Notes: generated from the letters alone by a model not told the origin. Counted from the first letter of the stretch, positions 1 through 9,332 are shown. The stretch: DNA of 64,000 bases from Luteimonas abyssi (GCF_001482195.1 NZ_KQ759763.1:2359268-2423267), one strand, 5' to 3'. Translations and numbers: made by a program.

Positions 1-14
1 GACCTCAAGCTCCC

Positions 15-803
15 TCAAACCGCCGAAGGCGCCATTTCCCGCAACTTCCCCTCGTGCAGCTCCAGCACCCGGTCCAGCCGACGGGCGAGGTCGCGGTCGT
101 GGGTCACCAGCACGAGGCTGGTGCGCTGGGCGCGGTTGAGGTCGAGCATGAGGTCGAAGACGGTGCCGGCGGTGCGGTCGTCGAGGTTGCCGGTGGGTTC
201 GTCGCCCAGCACGCAGGCGGGCTGGTTGACCAGGGCGCGGGCGACGGCGGCGCGCTGGCGTTCGCCGCCGGAGAGTTCGCCGGGCTTGTGCTGCAGGCGG
301 TGGCCCAGCCCGACCGATTCCAACAGGGCGCGGGCCTTGGGTTCCACCTCGGCCACGGTGGGGGCCTTGGCGTGGCTGCCGCCGCCCACGGGCTGGCCGG
401 CCAGCAGGGCGGGCAGCATCACGTTCTCCAGCGCGGTGAACTCAGGCAGCAGGTGGTGGAACTGGTAGACGAAGCCGAGCGCGCGGTTGCGCAGGGCGCC
501 GCGGGCGCGGTCGGAGAGCGCGCTCATGCGGTGACCGTCGACGTACACCTCGCCACTGGTGGGCACGTCCAGGCCGCCCAGCAGGTGCAGGAGGGTGCTC
601 TTGCCCGCGCCGGAGGCGCCGATGATCGCGACGGTCTCGCCCGGGTACACGTCCAGGTCGAGGCCGGCGAAGACGGGGGTGTTGAGCTTGCCTTCGCGAT
701 AGGTCTTGCCGAGGCCCTCGGCGCGGATGACGCTGTCGGCCGCCTTGGCGGCGGTGACCCCGGTATCGGGCCGGGGGGTGACGGTCGGCATCGGGTCACT
801 CAT
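15..803 (-). CDS. lolD: LolD, lipoprotein-releasing ABC transporter ATPase
   Basis: The 262-residue ATPase powers release of outer-membrane lipoproteins from the inner membrane to the carrier LolA. A complete ABC domain is visible: Walker A GASGAGKS (about residues 62-69), a Q-loop followed by the [10 protein letters not shown] segment typical of the LolD/MacB group, signature LSGGERQR (177-184), Walker B with VLGDEPT (198-204) and a switch THD (234-236). The stretch around 137-155 looks like a small insertion. It starts inside the last 8 bases of the permease gene, so the two are translationally coupled. The stop lies 15 bases from the window edge. Confidence 0.95.
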   Translation of the reverse strand: MSDPMPTVTPRPDTGVTAAKAADSVIRAEGLGKTYREGKLNTPVFAGLDLDVYPGETVAIIGASGAGKSTLLHLLGGLDVPTSGEVYVDGHRMSALSDRARGALRNRALGFVYQFHHLLPEFTALENVMLPALLAGQPVGGGSHAKAPTVAEVEPKARALLESVGLGHRLQHKPGELSGGERQRAAVARALVNQPACVLGDEPTGNLDDRTAGTVFDLMLDLNRAQRTSLVLVTHDRDLARRLDRVLELHEGKLREMAPSAV

Positions 804-2037
804 AACGCAGGGCCTCCGCCGGTGCGGTGCGCGAGGCGCGCCAGGCCGGGTAGATGGTGGCGAGGAAGGCCATCACCAGGGCGACGAAGGCGATCAGGGT
901 GATGTCGTCGGCGCGCAGCTCGGTGGGCAGGCCGGTGATGTAGTAGACGTCCGGCGGGATCAGCACCACGTTGAAGGTGGTCTCGATGGCGCGCAGGATG
1001 TGTTCGAGGTTGAGGGTGAGGGTGATGCCGGCCACCACGCCGATCACCGTGCCGATCACGCCGATCAGCGTGCCCTGCACCATGAACACCCGCAGGATGC
1101 CGCCCGGCGGCATGCCCAGCGTGCGCATGATGGCGATGTCGGCCTGCTTGTCGGTCACCAGCATGACTTGCGACGAGACCAGGTTGAACGCACCCATGGC
1201 GATGATCAGCGACAGCAGGATCGCGATCATGGTCTTCTCCAGGCGCAGCGCCCGGAACATGTTGGCGTTCTCCTGGCTCCAGTCGCTGACGCGGTACGGG
1301 CCCTGCAGCGCGATGGCGAGGTCGCGCGCGACCTCCCACGAGCGGTTCATGTCGTGCAGGCGCAGGCGTACGCCGGTCACGCCCTCGCCGATGCGCTGCA
1401 CGCGCTGCAGGTCCTGCATGTTGACCAGGGCGAGGTTGCGGTCGAACTGCTGGTGGCCGGCTTCGAACAGGCCGCTCACGGTGTAGCGCTTGAGCTGCGG
1501 CACCGCGCCCATGGGCGTGGACTGGAAGTCGGTGGTCACCACCACGCGATCGCCCACGCGCACGCCCAGCCACAGCGCGAGTTCGCGGCCGAGGATGATG
1601 TTGAAGGCGCCGGCCTCGAGCGAGTCGAACTCGCCTTCCACCATGCGGTCCGCGATCACCGAGACGTGCTGCTCCTGCTCGGGCAGCACGCCCTGCAACA
1701 GCGCGGGCTGGCGGTTGGGGCCGGCGATGAGCGCCTCGCTCTGCACGTAGGGCGCGGCGCCGGCCACGCGCGGGTCGCGCTCGGCGATGTCCACGGCGTG
1801 GCGCCAGTCGTCCATGGTGCCGCTGTCGGCGCTCACCGTGGCGTGCGCGGACATCTGCAGCAGGCGGTCGCGGATCTCGCGCTGGAAACCGGTCATCACC
1901 GCGAGGGTGGTGATCAGCGCGGCCACGCCGATGGCGATGCCGAGGATCGAGGCGAGCGAGATGAAGGAGATGAAGCCGTTGCGGCGTTTGGCGCGCAGGT
2001 AGCGCAGGCCGATGGCGGCGGACAGGGGTTTGAACAT
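796..2037 (-). CDS. lolC: LolC/LolE-family lipoprotein-releasing permease
   Basis: The 413-residue membrane subunit partners LolD. It has the family layout: an N-terminal cytoplasmic stretch and first membrane helix (about 22-48), a long periplasmic domain (about 50-265) and three C-terminal helices (about 266-405). The conserved start [20 protein letters not shown] is clear. Only one permease gene is present here. It could therefore be LolC with LolE elsewhere, or a single LolF-like permease as some gammaproteobacteria use; the window cannot decide. Its 3' end overlaps lolD. Confidence 0.92.
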   Translation of the reverse strand: MFKPLSAAIGLRYLRAKRRNGFISFISLASILGIAIGVAALITTLAVMTGFQREIRDRLLQMSAHATVSADSGTMDDWRHAVDIAERDPRVAGAAPYVQSEALIAGPNRQPALLQGVLPEQEQHVSVIADRMVEGEFDSLEAGAFNIILGRELALWLGVRVGDRVVVTTDFQSTPMGAVPQLKRYTVSGLFEAGHQQFDRNLALVNMQDLQRVQRIGEGVTGVRLRLHDMNRSWEVARDLAIALQGPYRVSDWSQENANMFRALRLEKTMIAILLSLIIAMGAFNLVSSQVMLVTDKQADIAIMRTLGMPPGGILRVFMVQGTLIGVIGTVIGVVAGITLTLNLEHILRAIETTFNVVLIPPDVYYITGLPTELRADDITLIAFVALVMAFLATIYPAWRASRTAPAEALRYE

Positions 2038-2081
2038 GCGGCTCGCGCTGGGACGCCGGCACCGGGCGCCGGCCGAGGCGC

Positions 2082-2561
2082 CTATGGTGCCACCGAAGAG
2101 CCCCGCCGCGCAGCGCGCGGGGCCGGCGCGGCCAGTCGCAGTTCACGCCGTGCCACCGACGGCAGCGTGTCCGGCCACCAGACGCGGCGCACGCAGCGCC
2201 CCGCCCCGTCGCGCCAGCGGGCGAAGGCCAGCGGACCGCGCCAGACCAAACGGAAGCCGGCGACGGGCACACCGTCCACCTCGACGCGCTCGCCGTGGAT
2301 GCGCAGCGCCAGCGACGGACGGCGCATCTCCCACCAGGCCGCGATCAGGCCGTAGGCCAGCGCGCCGCCGGCCAGCGGCCAGGCGGCGATGCGCGGCATT
2401 TCCGACACCAGCACCGCGACCGGCGCCGACGCGGCCATGCCGAGCAAGCAGACCAGCAGCCAACGCGACGGGCGCCAGTGGATGACGCCGGGCGACACGG
2501 CATCGACTTCGCGTCCGGGTCGCACCCGCGAAGCAGCGACAGATGCCGCGGAGGCCTTCAT
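2082..2561 (-). CDS. ygfX: YgfX/CptA-like small membrane protein
   Basis: This short protein has two adjacent hydrophobic segments (around WLLVCLLGMAASAPVAVLV and WPLAGGALAYGLIAAWW), then a basic, tryptophan-rich soluble tail. That layout and its place directly after sdhE match the YgfX family, which is paired with SdhE in many gammaproteobacteria. Sequence similarity is weak, so the assignment rests largely on context. The start is uncertain: I chose ATG at 2561, but the frame is open to a GTG at 2636 that directly follows the sdhE stop. Confidence 0.6.
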   Translation of the reverse strand: MKASAASVAASRVRPGREVDAVSPGVIHWRPSRWLLVCLLGMAASAPVAVLVSEMPRIAAWPLAGGALAYGLIAAWWEMRRPSLALRIHGERVEVDGVPVAGFRLVWRGPLAFARWRDGAGRCVRRVWWPDTLPSVARRELRLAAPAPRAARRGSSVAP

Positions 2562-2636
2562 GTCGGCGTACCCGCACGAGCCCGCAGCGCATGCCGACCG
2601 GCTCCGCTGCCCGGCGGCGAAACGCCGCGCGCGCAC

Positions 2637-2903
2637 TCAGCCGCGGACGATGTCCGACTGCAACTGCCGCATCCGTTCGACGAGCGCGCCGAGTGCGCCA
2701 TCGGGCAGGTCCTCGTAGCCCATGCACCAGCGCCAGACCTTATCGTCTTCGCAATCGAGCAGCTGTAGGAAAACCGCCCGCTCGGCCTCGGAAGCAGTAG
2801 GCCACACGCGGTCGAGCCAGGCGTTGAACAGCACGTCCAGTTCGCGCATGCCACGGCGACAGCGCCAGCGCAGGCGCTTGAGTTCGATGGCGTCGTCAAC
2901 CAT
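2637..2903 (-). CDS. sdhE: SdhE, FAD assembly factor for succinate dehydrogenase
   Basis: This 88-residue protein helps attach FAD covalently to SdhA. The family signature R-G-x-x-E is present as RRGMRELD (Arg17, Gly18, Glu21), followed by the acidic, tryptophan-containing helical region ending near EDLPDGAL. I chose the ATG at 2903, which gives the usual family length; it overlaps the end of the MAPEG gene by 8 bases. Its target, SdhA, is encoded in the same run of genes upstream. Confidence 0.92.
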   Translation of the reverse strand: MVDDAIELKRLRWRCRRGMRELDVLFNAWLDRVWPTASEAERAVFLQLLDCEDDKVWRWCMGYEDLPDGALGALVERMRQLQSDIVRG

Positions 2904-3330
2904 GCAGCCACACACCCCAGGCAAGCCGGCCCCACAACGACAGCAACACGGCCGCGCCGGCGATGAAAGACAGGAACCGCGGCACCACCCGGTTGCCCAG
3001 GCACTGAAACCCGCTGTGCAGCACGCGCGTGGCGACGAACGCCCAGGCGAGCGCCACCACGGCCGTACCGCCCTGCCCCGCCGCCACTGCGGTCAGCAGG
3101 GCGACGTAGAACAGCAGCGGCAGTTCCAGCAGGTTGCGGAAGTTGTCGGCAGCGGCGCTGTCTGTGAGCAGGCGCGCGGACTGCGCCGAAGTGGCGACCG
3201 CCTGCGGGGCGATCGCGTCGCGCCGCATCTGCGCGAAGCGGCGCGCGTACATGACGGCCATCACCGCGAAGGTCAGCGCGACCAGGGCGAAGCCCGGCGC
3301 CAGCACCGCCATCGTCGATGGCGCAGGCAT
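2896..3330 (-). CDS. MAPEG-family membrane protein
   Basis: This is a four-helix integral membrane protein of about 144 residues. The MAPEG pattern is visible: a first hydrophobic helix ([20 protein letters not shown]), then [11 protein letters not shown] with the conserved Asn/Glu/Pro group, an alanine-rich helix, and an R-x-L-H-S-G-F-Q segment. Eukaryotic members are glutathione-dependent enzymes, but the substrate of this bacterial one is unknown. It lies between sdhB and sdhE (5-10 bp from sdhB, 8-bp overlap with sdhE). ATG at 3330 was preferred to an in-frame GTG at 3336. Confidence 0.82.
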   Translation of the reverse strand: MPAPSTMAVLAPGFALVALTFAVMAVMYARRFAQMRRDAIAPQAVATSAQSARLLTDSAAADNFRNLLELPLLFYVALLTAVAAGQGGTAVVALAWAFVATRVLHSGFQCLGNRVVPRFLSFIAGAAVLLSLWGRLAWGVWLHG

Positions 3331-3340
3331 CGCCACGGGA

Positions 3341-4129
3341 TCAGCCGTGGCGCGCCAGCATCAGCTGCTTGATCTGGCCGATGGCCTTGGCGGGGTTCAA
3401 GCCCTTCGGGCATGTCCGCGCGCAGTTCATGATGGTGTGGCAGCGGTAGAGCTTGAACGGATCCTCGAGGTCGTCCAGGCGCGCGCCGGTGTCCTCGTCG
3501 CGGCTGTCGATGATCCAGCGGTAGGCCTGCAGCAGGATCGCCGGCCCCAGGTAACGGTCGCCGTTCCACCAGTAGCTCGGGCACGAGGTCGTACAGCATG
3601 CGCACAGGATGCATTCGTAGAGACCATCGAGCTTGGCGCGGTCTTCCTTCGATTGCAGACGCTCGCGGTCCGGCGGCGCCGCACTCTGGGTCCGCAGCCA
3701 CGGCTTGATCGACGCGTACTGGGCGTAGAAGTGGGTCAGGTCCGGCACCAAGTCCTTGATGACGGACATATGCGGCAGCGGATAGACCGGCACGTCCTTG
3801 TCGGCCTTGCCGCAGTCGTCGATCGCCTTGGTGCACGCCAGCGTGTTGGTGCCGTCGATGTTCATCGCGCACGAACCGCAGATGCCTTCGCGGCAGGAAC
3901 GACGGAAGGTGAGCGTCGGATCGATCTCGTTCTTGATCTTGATCAGCGCGTCCAGAACCATCGGCCCGCACTTGTCGAGATCGATCTCGTAGGTGTCGGT
4001 GCTCGGGTTGCGCCCGTCGTCCGGGTTCCAGCGGTAGACCTTGAAGGTCCGGGTGCGCGTGGCACCGGTGGCCGGGAAGTGGCGACCCGGCTGGATCTTC
4101 GAGTTCTTGGGGAGGGAAAATTCGGCCAT
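3341..4129 (-). CDS. sdhB: Succinate dehydrogenase iron-sulfur subunit SdhB
   Basis: The 262-residue subunit carries electrons from the SdhA flavin to quinone through three iron-sulfur centres. All three cysteine clusters are present: CREGICGSC for [2Fe-2S], [12 protein letters not shown] for [4Fe-4S] and [14 protein letters not shown] for [3Fe-4S]. The length is normal for the family. It lies 63 bp after sdhA, in the usual order sdhC-sdhD-sdhA-sdhB, and is followed by the MAPEG gene. Confidence 0.97.
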   Translation of the reverse strand: MAEFSLPKNSKIQPGRHFPATGATRTRTFKVYRWNPDDGRNPSTDTYEIDLDKCGPMVLDALIKIKNEIDPTLTFRRSCREGICGSCAMNIDGTNTLACTKAIDDCGKADKDVPVYPLPHMSVIKDLVPDLTHFYAQYASIKPWLRTQSAAPPDRERLQSKEDRAKLDGLYECILCACCTTSCPSYWWNGDRYLGPAILLQAYRWIIDSRDEDTGARLDDLEDPFKLYRCHTIMNCARTCPKGLNPAKAIGQIKQLMLARHG

Positions 4130-4192
4130 GGCTGTTCTCGTTGGCTCAGGCGGCGCTCGGGCGGAGCCCGACCGGTGCGATGGGGTCCCGAC

Positions 4193-5983
4193 TCAGTACA
4201 CGCGCGCCTTCGGCGGCACGACCTCGACTTCGTCGTCGAGCGTGTACATGTGCACCGGGCGGTAGTCGATCGCGGTCTCGCCGTTCTCGCCCACCCAGCA
4301 CAGGGTGTGCTTGTGCCAGTTCTCGTCGTCGCGCTCGCTGAAGTCCTCGCGGGCGTGGGCGCCACGCGATTCGGTCCGGTTCTCGGCCGAGACGATCGTG
4401 GTCAGCGCCTGGCCCAGCAGGTTCTGCAGTTCCAGGGTCTCGATCAGGTCGGAGTTCCACACCAGCGACCGGTCGCTGACCTTAACGTCGGCGAACGAGG
4501 CGTGGATCTCGCGGATCTTCTTCACGCCTTCGGCCAGCGTCTCGCCGGTGCGGAACACCGCAGCGTCCTGCTGCATGGTGCGCTGCATGTTGTCGCGGAT
4601 CTCGGACGTGGGCGTGCTGCCGTTGGCGTTGCGCGCGCGGTCGAGATTGGCGAGCGCCTTGTCGCAGGCGTCGTCGGCCAGGCGCTTGTGCGACTGGCCC
4701 GGCTTGATGGTCTCGGCACAGCGGTTGGCCACCGCACGGCCGAAGACGACCAGGTCGAGCAGCGAATTGGAGCCCAGGCGGTTGGCGCCGTGCACCGACA
4801 CGCAGGCGGCCTCGCCGATCGCGTACAGGCCGGGGACCACCGCATCCGGGTTGCCGTCCTTCAGCTGCACCACTTCGCCGTGGTAGTTGGTGGGGATGCC
4901 GCCCATGTTGTAGTGCACGGTCGGGATCACCGGGATCGGCTGCTTCTCCACGTCGACGCCGGCGAAGATCCGCGCGCTCTCGGCGATGCCGGGCAGCTTC
5001 TCGTGGATGTCCTTCGGGTCGAGGTGGGTGAGGTCGAGGTGGATGTGGTCCTTGTGCTCGCCCACGCCGCGGCCTTCGCGGATCTCGATGGTCATCGAAC
5101 GGCTGACCACGTCGCGCGAGGCGAGGTCCTTGGCGTTGGGCGCGTAGCGCTCCATGAAGCGCTCGCCGTTGCTGTTGCGCAGGATGCCGCCTTCGCCACG
5201 CACGCCCTCGGTGATCAGGCAGCCCGCGCCGTAGATGCCGGTCGGGTGGAACTGCACGAACTCCATGTCCTGCAGGCCGAGGCCGGCGCGCAGCGCCATG
5301 CCGCCGCCGTCGCCGGTGCAGGTGTGGGCCGAGGTGGCGGAGAAGTACGCGCGGCCGTAGCCGCCGGTGGCCAGCACCACGCCATGGGCGCGGAACAGGT
5401 GCAGGGTGCCCTCGGCCATGTCCAGCGCGAGCACGCCGCGGCAGGCGCCGTCGGCGTCCATGATCAGGTCGAGCGCGAAGTACTCGATGAAGAAGCGCGC
5501 GTCGTGCGCCAGCGACTGCTGGTAGAGCGTGTGCAGGATGGCGTGGCCGGTGCGGTCGGCCGCGGCGCAGGTGCGCTGGGCGATGCCCTTGCCGTAGTGC
5601 GTGGTCATGCCGCCGAACGGGCGCTGGTAGATCTTGCCTTCCTCGGTACGCGAGAACGGCACGCCCTGGTGCTCGAGCTCGACGATCGCCGGGATCGCCT
5701 CGCGGCACATGTACTGGATGGCGTCCTGGTCGCCCAGCCAGTCGGAGCCCTTGATGGTGTCGTAGAAGTGGTAGCGCCAGTCGTCCTCGCCCATGTTGCC
5801 GAGCGCGGCGGAAATGCCGCCCTGCGCGGCCACGGTGTGCGAGCGGGTCGGGAACACCTTGGTCAGGCACGCCGTCTGCAGCCCCTTGGCCGCGAGGCCG
5901 AAGGTGGCGCGCAGGCCGGCGCCGCCGGCGCCGACGACGATCATGTCGTACTTGTGTTCGGTGATCTTGTAGGTGGAGGTCAT
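4193..5983 (-). CDS. sdhA: Succinate dehydrogenase flavoprotein subunit SdhA
   Basis: The 596-residue catalytic subunit oxidises succinate to fumarate at the inner face of the membrane. The dinucleotide-binding motif [11 protein letters not shown] lies near residue 16, and the covalent-FAD histidine is in SHTVAAQGG (His49). The active-site region [15 protein letters not shown] and C-terminal RRKxHxE-like segment are recognisable. ATG at 5983 gives [13 protein letters not shown], the normal start; the frame extends 20 codons further only into repeat-rich intergenic DNA. Confidence 0.97.
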   Translation of the reverse strand: MTSTYKITEHKYDMIVVGAGGAGLRATFGLAAKGLQTACLTKVFPTRSHTVAAQGGISAALGNMGEDDWRYHFYDTIKGSDWLGDQDAIQYMCREAIPAIVELEHQGVPFSRTEEGKIYQRPFGGMTTHYGKGIAQRTCAAADRTGHAILHTLYQQSLAHDARFFIEYFALDLIMDADGACRGVLALDMAEGTLHLFRAHGVVLATGGYGRAYFSATSAHTCTGDGGGMALRAGLGLQDMEFVQFHPTGIYGAGCLITEGVRGEGGILRNSNGERFMERYAPNAKDLASRDVVSRSMTIEIREGRGVGEHKDHIHLDLTHLDPKDIHEKLPGIAESARIFAGVDVEKQPIPVIPTVHYNMGGIPTNYHGEVVQLKDGNPDAVVPGLYAIGEAACVSVHGANRLGSNSLLDLVVFGRAVANRCAETIKPGQSHKRLADDACDKALANLDRARNANGSTPTSEIRDNMQRTMQQDAAVFRTGETLAEGVKKIREIHASFADVKVSDRSLVWNSDLIETLELQNLLGQALTTIVSAENRTESRGAHAREDFSERDDENWHKHTLCWVGENGETAIDYRPVHMYTLDDEVEVVPPKARVY

Positions 5984-6034
5984 GGGGACTCTCTGGGTTG
6001 TGCGTGGGGAGGGCGGAGCGAGCGTGTCGCTTGC

Positions 6035-6210
6035 TGCCCTCACCCCATCCCCTCTCCCGCGGGAGGAGGAGACGAATCGAAAGGTACGGACGTCGACATC
6101 AACCCTTCTCCCGCAGAGCGGGAGAAGGTGGCGCGCAGCGCCGGATGAGGGCGCTCTGTCGCGACGAACCGGCCCTCAGCCCATCCCCTCTCCCGCAAGC
6201 GGGAGAGGGG
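6035..6210. repeat. Cluster of three REP-like palindromes between sdhD and sdhA
   Basis: The 301-base gap between sdhA and sdhD holds no gene but three related inverted repeats built on a CTCTCCCGC/GCGGGAGAG core. They are: around 6049-6066 (imperfect, no spacer); 6104-6128 (11-base arms, 3-base loop); and 6185-6210 (12-base perfect arms, 2-base loop). Each is flanked by a CCCTCA(C/G)CCCAT-like lead or a GGATGAGGG-like tail. This type of element is common and dispersed in xanthomonads. As RNA the palindromes would form hairpins inside the sdh transcript. Confidence 0.8.
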
Positions 6211-6284
6211 CGATCGCGTCGGCGGGAGCCGCCGCCGGTCGCAGCGTCGCAGGCACGTTGCGCCGGCTCCGGAGGCGACGGAAC

Positions 6285-6701
6285 TCATAGGAGCGCGATG
6301 CGCCCGATCGCGTACAGCGACGCCAGCGCGCCCAACGCGCAGGCCACGGTGATCAGGAACTGCAGCGCGAGTTCGAGCGCACGCTGGTGGATGTAGTCCT
6401 CGATCACCACCTGAAGCCCCAGCTTGGCGTGCCAGAACATGGCGATCAGGAACAGCGCCAGGATGATCGCGTTCCACGGCCGCGCGATGGTCTCGCGCAC
6501 GGTGACGAGATCGGCACCGACCATCGACACCAGCAGGCCGACCAGCCACGGCACCAGCAGCGCCAGCAGCACCGCGGTCATGCGCTGCCACCAGAAGTGG
6601 CCGGTGCCGGACTTCGCCGAGCCCAGGCCGCGCGCACGCGCGATCGGGGAGCGCAGGTCGCGCCGCGCGGACGTCTCGCTCACGGACTTGGTCTCGCTCA
6701 T
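6285..6701 (-). CDS. sdhD: Succinate dehydrogenase membrane anchor SdhD
   Basis: This 138-residue anchor subunit has a charged N-terminus, then three hydrophobic helices. The segment FWHAKLGLQVVIEDYIH carries the histidine expected to ligate haem b, and the RPWNAIILALFLI helix precedes it. I chose ATG at 6701, which shares an ATGA overlap with the sdhC stop; the frame continues upstream only as a shadow of sdhC. It anchors SdhAB to the inner membrane and helps form the quinone site. Confidence 0.93.
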   Translation of the reverse strand: MSETKSVSETSARRDLRSPIARARGLGSAKSGTGHFWWQRMTAVLLALLVPWLVGLLVSMVGADLVTVRETIARPWNAIILALFLIAMFWHAKLGLQVVIEDYIHQRALELALQFLITVACALGALASLYAIGRIALL

Positions 6702-7093
6702 GCCGCACCCCACAGGGCGACGAACCAGATCGCCGCGGTCAGCACCAGGGTCAGGCCGACCACGGCGTAGCCGGAGCGGTAGACCTCGGGAATCTCGAAG
6801 CCCCAGCCGGCGTCCCACAGCAGGTGGCGGATGCCGTTGAGCAGGTGATAGACCAGGCCCAGCGAGAACAGGAACAGGGCGATCCGGCCCACCGGCGAGG
6901 CGAGGCAGGCCGCGGCGCGGGCGTAGGCGTCACCGCCTTCGGCCACGGCCAGCAGCCACCACACCAGCACGAACGCGCCGACGGACAGCCCGATGCCGGC
7001 AATGCGGAACAGGATCGAGAGGAGGGAGGTGATCTGGAATCGGTAGGCCTGCCCGAGCATGAATGGGGACAGGGGGCGTTCGCGGTTCGCCAT
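6698..7093 (-). CDS. sdhC: Succinate dehydrogenase cytochrome b556 subunit SdhC
   Basis: The 131-residue cytochrome b subunit begins with the conserved RPLSPFM segment and has a serine/arginine quinone-site region (QITSLLSILFRIAG). Three hydrophobic helices follow. The HLLNGIRHLLWDAG segment contains the candidate haem-ligand histidine. It overlaps sdhD by the ATGA tetranucleotide and starts 82 bp after the small upstream SdhAF4-like gene. Confidence 0.94.
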   Translation of the reverse strand: MANRERPLSPFMLGQAYRFQITSLLSILFRIAGIGLSVGAFVLVWWLLAVAEGGDAYARAAACLASPVGRIALFLFSLGLVYHLLNGIRHLLWDAGWGFEIPEVYRSGYAVVGLTLVLTAAIWFVALWGAA

Positions 7094-7175
7094 CGCTGGC
7101 AGGACTCCTCGCTGGGCGGCGTGGCGCCGCGTGGCTGTAACAGTGGCTGGACTGCCGTGAGGCGGATGCGACCGG

Positions 7176-7340
7176 TCAGAAATCGATGCAGCGGCCGTTC
7201 TTTTCCCAGTCGCCGTAGCGGGTCGGATCCGGGCCGTCGCGGCCTCCGAACTCCTCTGGCTGCGGCTGCGCCGGGGGTGGGTCTGGCGTGGTTCCGGCGT
7301 CCTGCCCGCGATCCGGGTCGGGAGCGCTTTCGCCTATCAT
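7176..7340 (-). CDS. Small DUF1674 / SdhAF4-type protein
   Basis: This 54-residue protein has a proline-rich, disordered N-terminus and ends in P-T-R-Y-G-D-W-E-K-N-G-R-C-I-D-F. That C-terminal block is the hallmark of DUF1674, the family of the eukaryotic succinate dehydrogenase assembly factor SDHAF4, which binds the flavoprotein before complex assembly. Its place at the head of sdhCDAB supports the same role, though this is inference for a bacterium. ATG at 7340 was chosen; an in-frame GTG at 7358 would add six residues. It diverges from ygfZ, so promoters for both directions must fit in about 40-120 bp. Confidence 0.8.
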   Translation of the reverse strand: MIGESAPDPDRGQDAGTTPDPPPAQPQPEEFGGRDGPDPTRYGDWEKNGRCIDF

Positions 7341-7379
7341 GGGCGGAGTAATCACCACCGAATTCTAAATCCCACGTTC

Positions 7380-8237
7380 ATGCACGACAAGTCGGACGCT
7401 TCTGCAGACGCCCTGTTCGCGCTGGCCGACATCCGCATCGTCGGCCTGGACGGCCGCGATGCGGTCGCCTTCGCGCAGGCCCAGTTCACCAATGACATGG
7501 CCGCCCTGCCCGATGGACACTGGCATTGGAGCGCCTGGCTGACGCCCAAAGGTCGCGTGCTGGCACTGTTCGCGCTGGTGCGCCTGGATGCGGAACGGCT
7601 GCGGCTGGTGTTGATGGACGCCGACCCCGAGGCCTTCGCCGCACGACTGCGCGGATTCGTGTTCCGGAGCAAGGTGGTCGTCGGCGTGGGTTCGGCGCCT
7701 GTCGGTGCGTTCGCATCGCCCCGCTCGGCTCAGGGCGCCGTTGTCGCCGAACTCTCCGAGGGCGGCTTCGAACTCGACCTGTCCGGTGCCGGAGGCGCGC
7801 GCCGACTGGTGTTCGACGCCGCATCCAGTGCTTCGGCGCCGGAGGACGACACGAGATTGGCGGCCTGGCGCGCCTTCGACCTCGCCCACGGTCTGCCGCG
7901 GCTGGAACCGTCGCAGGTCGAGCAGTGGACCCCGCAACAACTCTCGCTCGACCGCCTGCGCGCCTACAGCGTGCGCAAGGGCTGCTACCCGGGCCAGGAG
8001 ATCGTCGCCCGCACGCATTTCCTCGGGCAGGCCAAGCGTGGCCTGGCGCGATTGCGCATCGCCGCTGCCGTTGCTGCGGGCGACGAGGTCGGCGGCGAAG
8101 GCGTCAGTGGACGCGTGGTCGCGGCCGTCGGGCCCGAGGCCCTGGCGGTGCTGCCGCTGCCGACGCCCGACGCGACACTGCGTGTGAACGATCGGGACGC
8201 GGCCATCCTGCCGCTCTGTGACGGCCTGCTCCGCTGA
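7380..8237 (+). CDS. ygfZ: Folate-binding protein YgfZ
   Basis: This 285-residue protein is related to the T-protein of the glycine cleavage system and supports iron-sulfur cluster repair or maturation with tetrahydrofolate. The diagnostic K-G-C-Y-P-G-Q-E motif is present as RKGCYPGQEIVART (about residues 199-212), with the conserved cysteine. The N-terminal FTNDMAALPDGHWHWSAWL segment fits the folate-binding fold. It faces away from the iron-sulfur-dependent sdh operon. Confidence 0.93.
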   Translation: MHDKSDASADALFALADIRIVGLDGRDAVAFAQAQFTNDMAALPDGHWHWSAWLTPKGRVLALFALVRLDAERLRLVLMDADPEAFAARLRGFVFRSKVVVGVGSAPVGAFASPRSAQGAVVAELSEGGFELDLSGAGGARRLVFDAASSASAPEDDTRLAAWRAFDLAHGLPRLEPSQVEQWTPQQLSLDRLRAYSVRKGCYPGQEIVARTHFLGQAKRGLARLRIAAAVAAGDEVGGEGVSGRVVAAVGPEALAVLPLPTPDATLRVNDRDAAILPLCDGLLR

Positions 8238-8269
8238 GCGTTTCCGAGCCTGCTGCGGCCCGGAAACGC
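8238..8269 (+). terminator. Weak hairpin after ygfZ
   Basis: Directly after the ygfZ stop, 9-base complementary arms (8238-8246 and 8261-8269, GCGTTTCCG/CGGAAACGC) enclose a 14-base loop. Only a short T-containing stretch follows, so this could be a weak intrinsic terminator or a chance hairpin. Confidence 0.35.
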
Positions 8270-8421
8270 TTGATTCCGACCCTGTAGACAGCCCATATTC
8301 ACGCTTCGGACGAATCCGCAGGGGGATCGGGCCCGTGCCGTCGACATCAATGGCCAGGGATGCCAGCCCGGTTGCGTGCATTCGCTTGACCGACGCCGTA
8401 TCCAGAGGAAGGAAAGACATC

Positions 8422-8925
8422 ATGCGCTTCACGCTCCCCGCTGCTTCCGCGGTGCTGTCCGCAGCCCTGCTCGCCGCCTGCGCCCCCCAGCCCGCCTCTC
8501 CGCCGCCCCCGCCGCCGGCGGAGCAGGAAGTCCCCCAGTTGCCCTCGTCGTTCCTGGAGCGGCTGTCCGCCGACGGCCTGTTCGCCTTCGGTCGCGCCAG
8601 CATCGACGACTTCAGCCCGGCCGGTCGTCAGGCGCTCGACGACCTCGCCACGCGGCTGAGCGCGCGGCAGCTCGAAATCGTCCACGTCATCGGCCACAGC
8701 GACCGCATCGGCAACGACCGCGCGAACCTGCGCCTGTCCGAACAGCGTGCCGACGCGGTTCGCGAGTACCTGATCGAACGTGGCGTCCCGGCCGATGCCA
8801 TCACCGCTGTGGGTCGCGGCAGTGTCGAGCCGGTGGTCGAGTGCGACAGCCTGCGCGGCGCTGCCCTGCAGGATTGCCTCGCGCCGAACCGCCGGGTCGA
8901 GGTGCGGGTCCAGTTCGCCGACTGA
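8422..8925 (+). CDS. OmpA-domain outer-membrane lipoprotein
   Basis: The 167-residue product has a lipoprotein signal ending in LLAAC (Cys20), a short proline-rich linker and a C-terminal OmpA domain. The peptidoglycan-binding signature is clear: GHSDRIGNDRANLRLSEQRA, then V-R-E-Y-L and G-V-P-A-D-A-I-T-A-V-G-R-G. It resembles Pal and other peptidoglycan-associated lipoproteins, but no tol genes lie nearby, so it is probably a second, Pal-like protein. ATG at 8422 is preceded by a good ribosome site (GAGGAAGGAA). A strong terminator follows. Confidence 0.9.
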   Translation: MRFTLPAASAVLSAALLAACAPQPASPPPPPPAEQEVPQLPSSFLERLSADGLFAFGRASIDDFSPAGRQALDDLATRLSARQLEIVHVIGHSDRIGNDRANLRLSEQRADAVREYLIERGVPADAITAVGRGSVEPVVECDSLRGAALQDCLAPNRRVEVRVQFAD

Positions 8926-8950
8926 TCCGCGCCCGACGGTACCCGCACGA

Positions 8951-8984
8951 AACGCGCCGGACGCTTGTCGTCCGGCGCGTTTTC
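8951..8984 (+). terminator. Strong intrinsic terminator after the OmpA-type lipoprotein gene
   Basis: Perfect 13-base arms (8951-8963 and 8969-8981) around a 5-base loop CTTGT are followed by TTTC, with a run of T at the end of the stem. This ends transcription of the lipoprotein gene. The rest of the gap up to 9294 shows no convincing gene on either strand. Confidence 0.85.
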
Positions 8985-9294
8985 TTGAGTCCTTCTTCAG
9001 CCGGGCGACGATGAGCGGGAACGCGACCGGCAATCGACGTCCAAACGCCGCGGCGAGCCGACTGGCGCGACGGTGACGCGTGGGGTCCCGCCCCCGGCTT
9101 CGAACGCCCCACCCCATCTACGACGGCTTCGTCCTCCTCGATTTCGCATTCGGAGGCCGCCGCCGCGCTTACGGCGGCCGGGGACATTCGCGCGAGCAGG
9201 CTGCCGGCCGCGTTGGGGCCCATCAGGTCGCGGTGCGAGAAGAACGAAGCGGGCAGCCGAATGTCCGCCTCCCCGCCACTACCGGACGCAGCCT

Positions 9295-9332
9295 CCGTCA
9301 CCCGTCACCCGTCACCCGTCACCCGTCACCAG
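9295..9332. repeat. Heptanucleotide tandem repeat CCCGTCA, about five copies
   Basis: Five near-perfect copies of CCCGTCA run head to tail across the 3' end of the fused E1 gene. On the coding strand the unit TGACGGG encodes the last residues V-T-G-D-G and supplies the TGA stop at 9312-9314. Because the unit is 7 bases, gain or loss of a copy changes the reading frame, but TGA recurs in each copy, so the protein end would shift only slightly. Confidence 0.85.

Noticed and set aside
3134-6148. A 1004-codon open frame on the plus strand across sdhA and sdhB
   Set aside because: It is antisense to well-identified genes and its translation has no recognisable motif.
8985-9294. Possible small genes in the gap between the OmpA-type lipoprotein and the E1 gene
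   Set aside because: Open frames here overlap known genes, have poor starts and translate to low-complexity Arg/Pro/Ala sequence.
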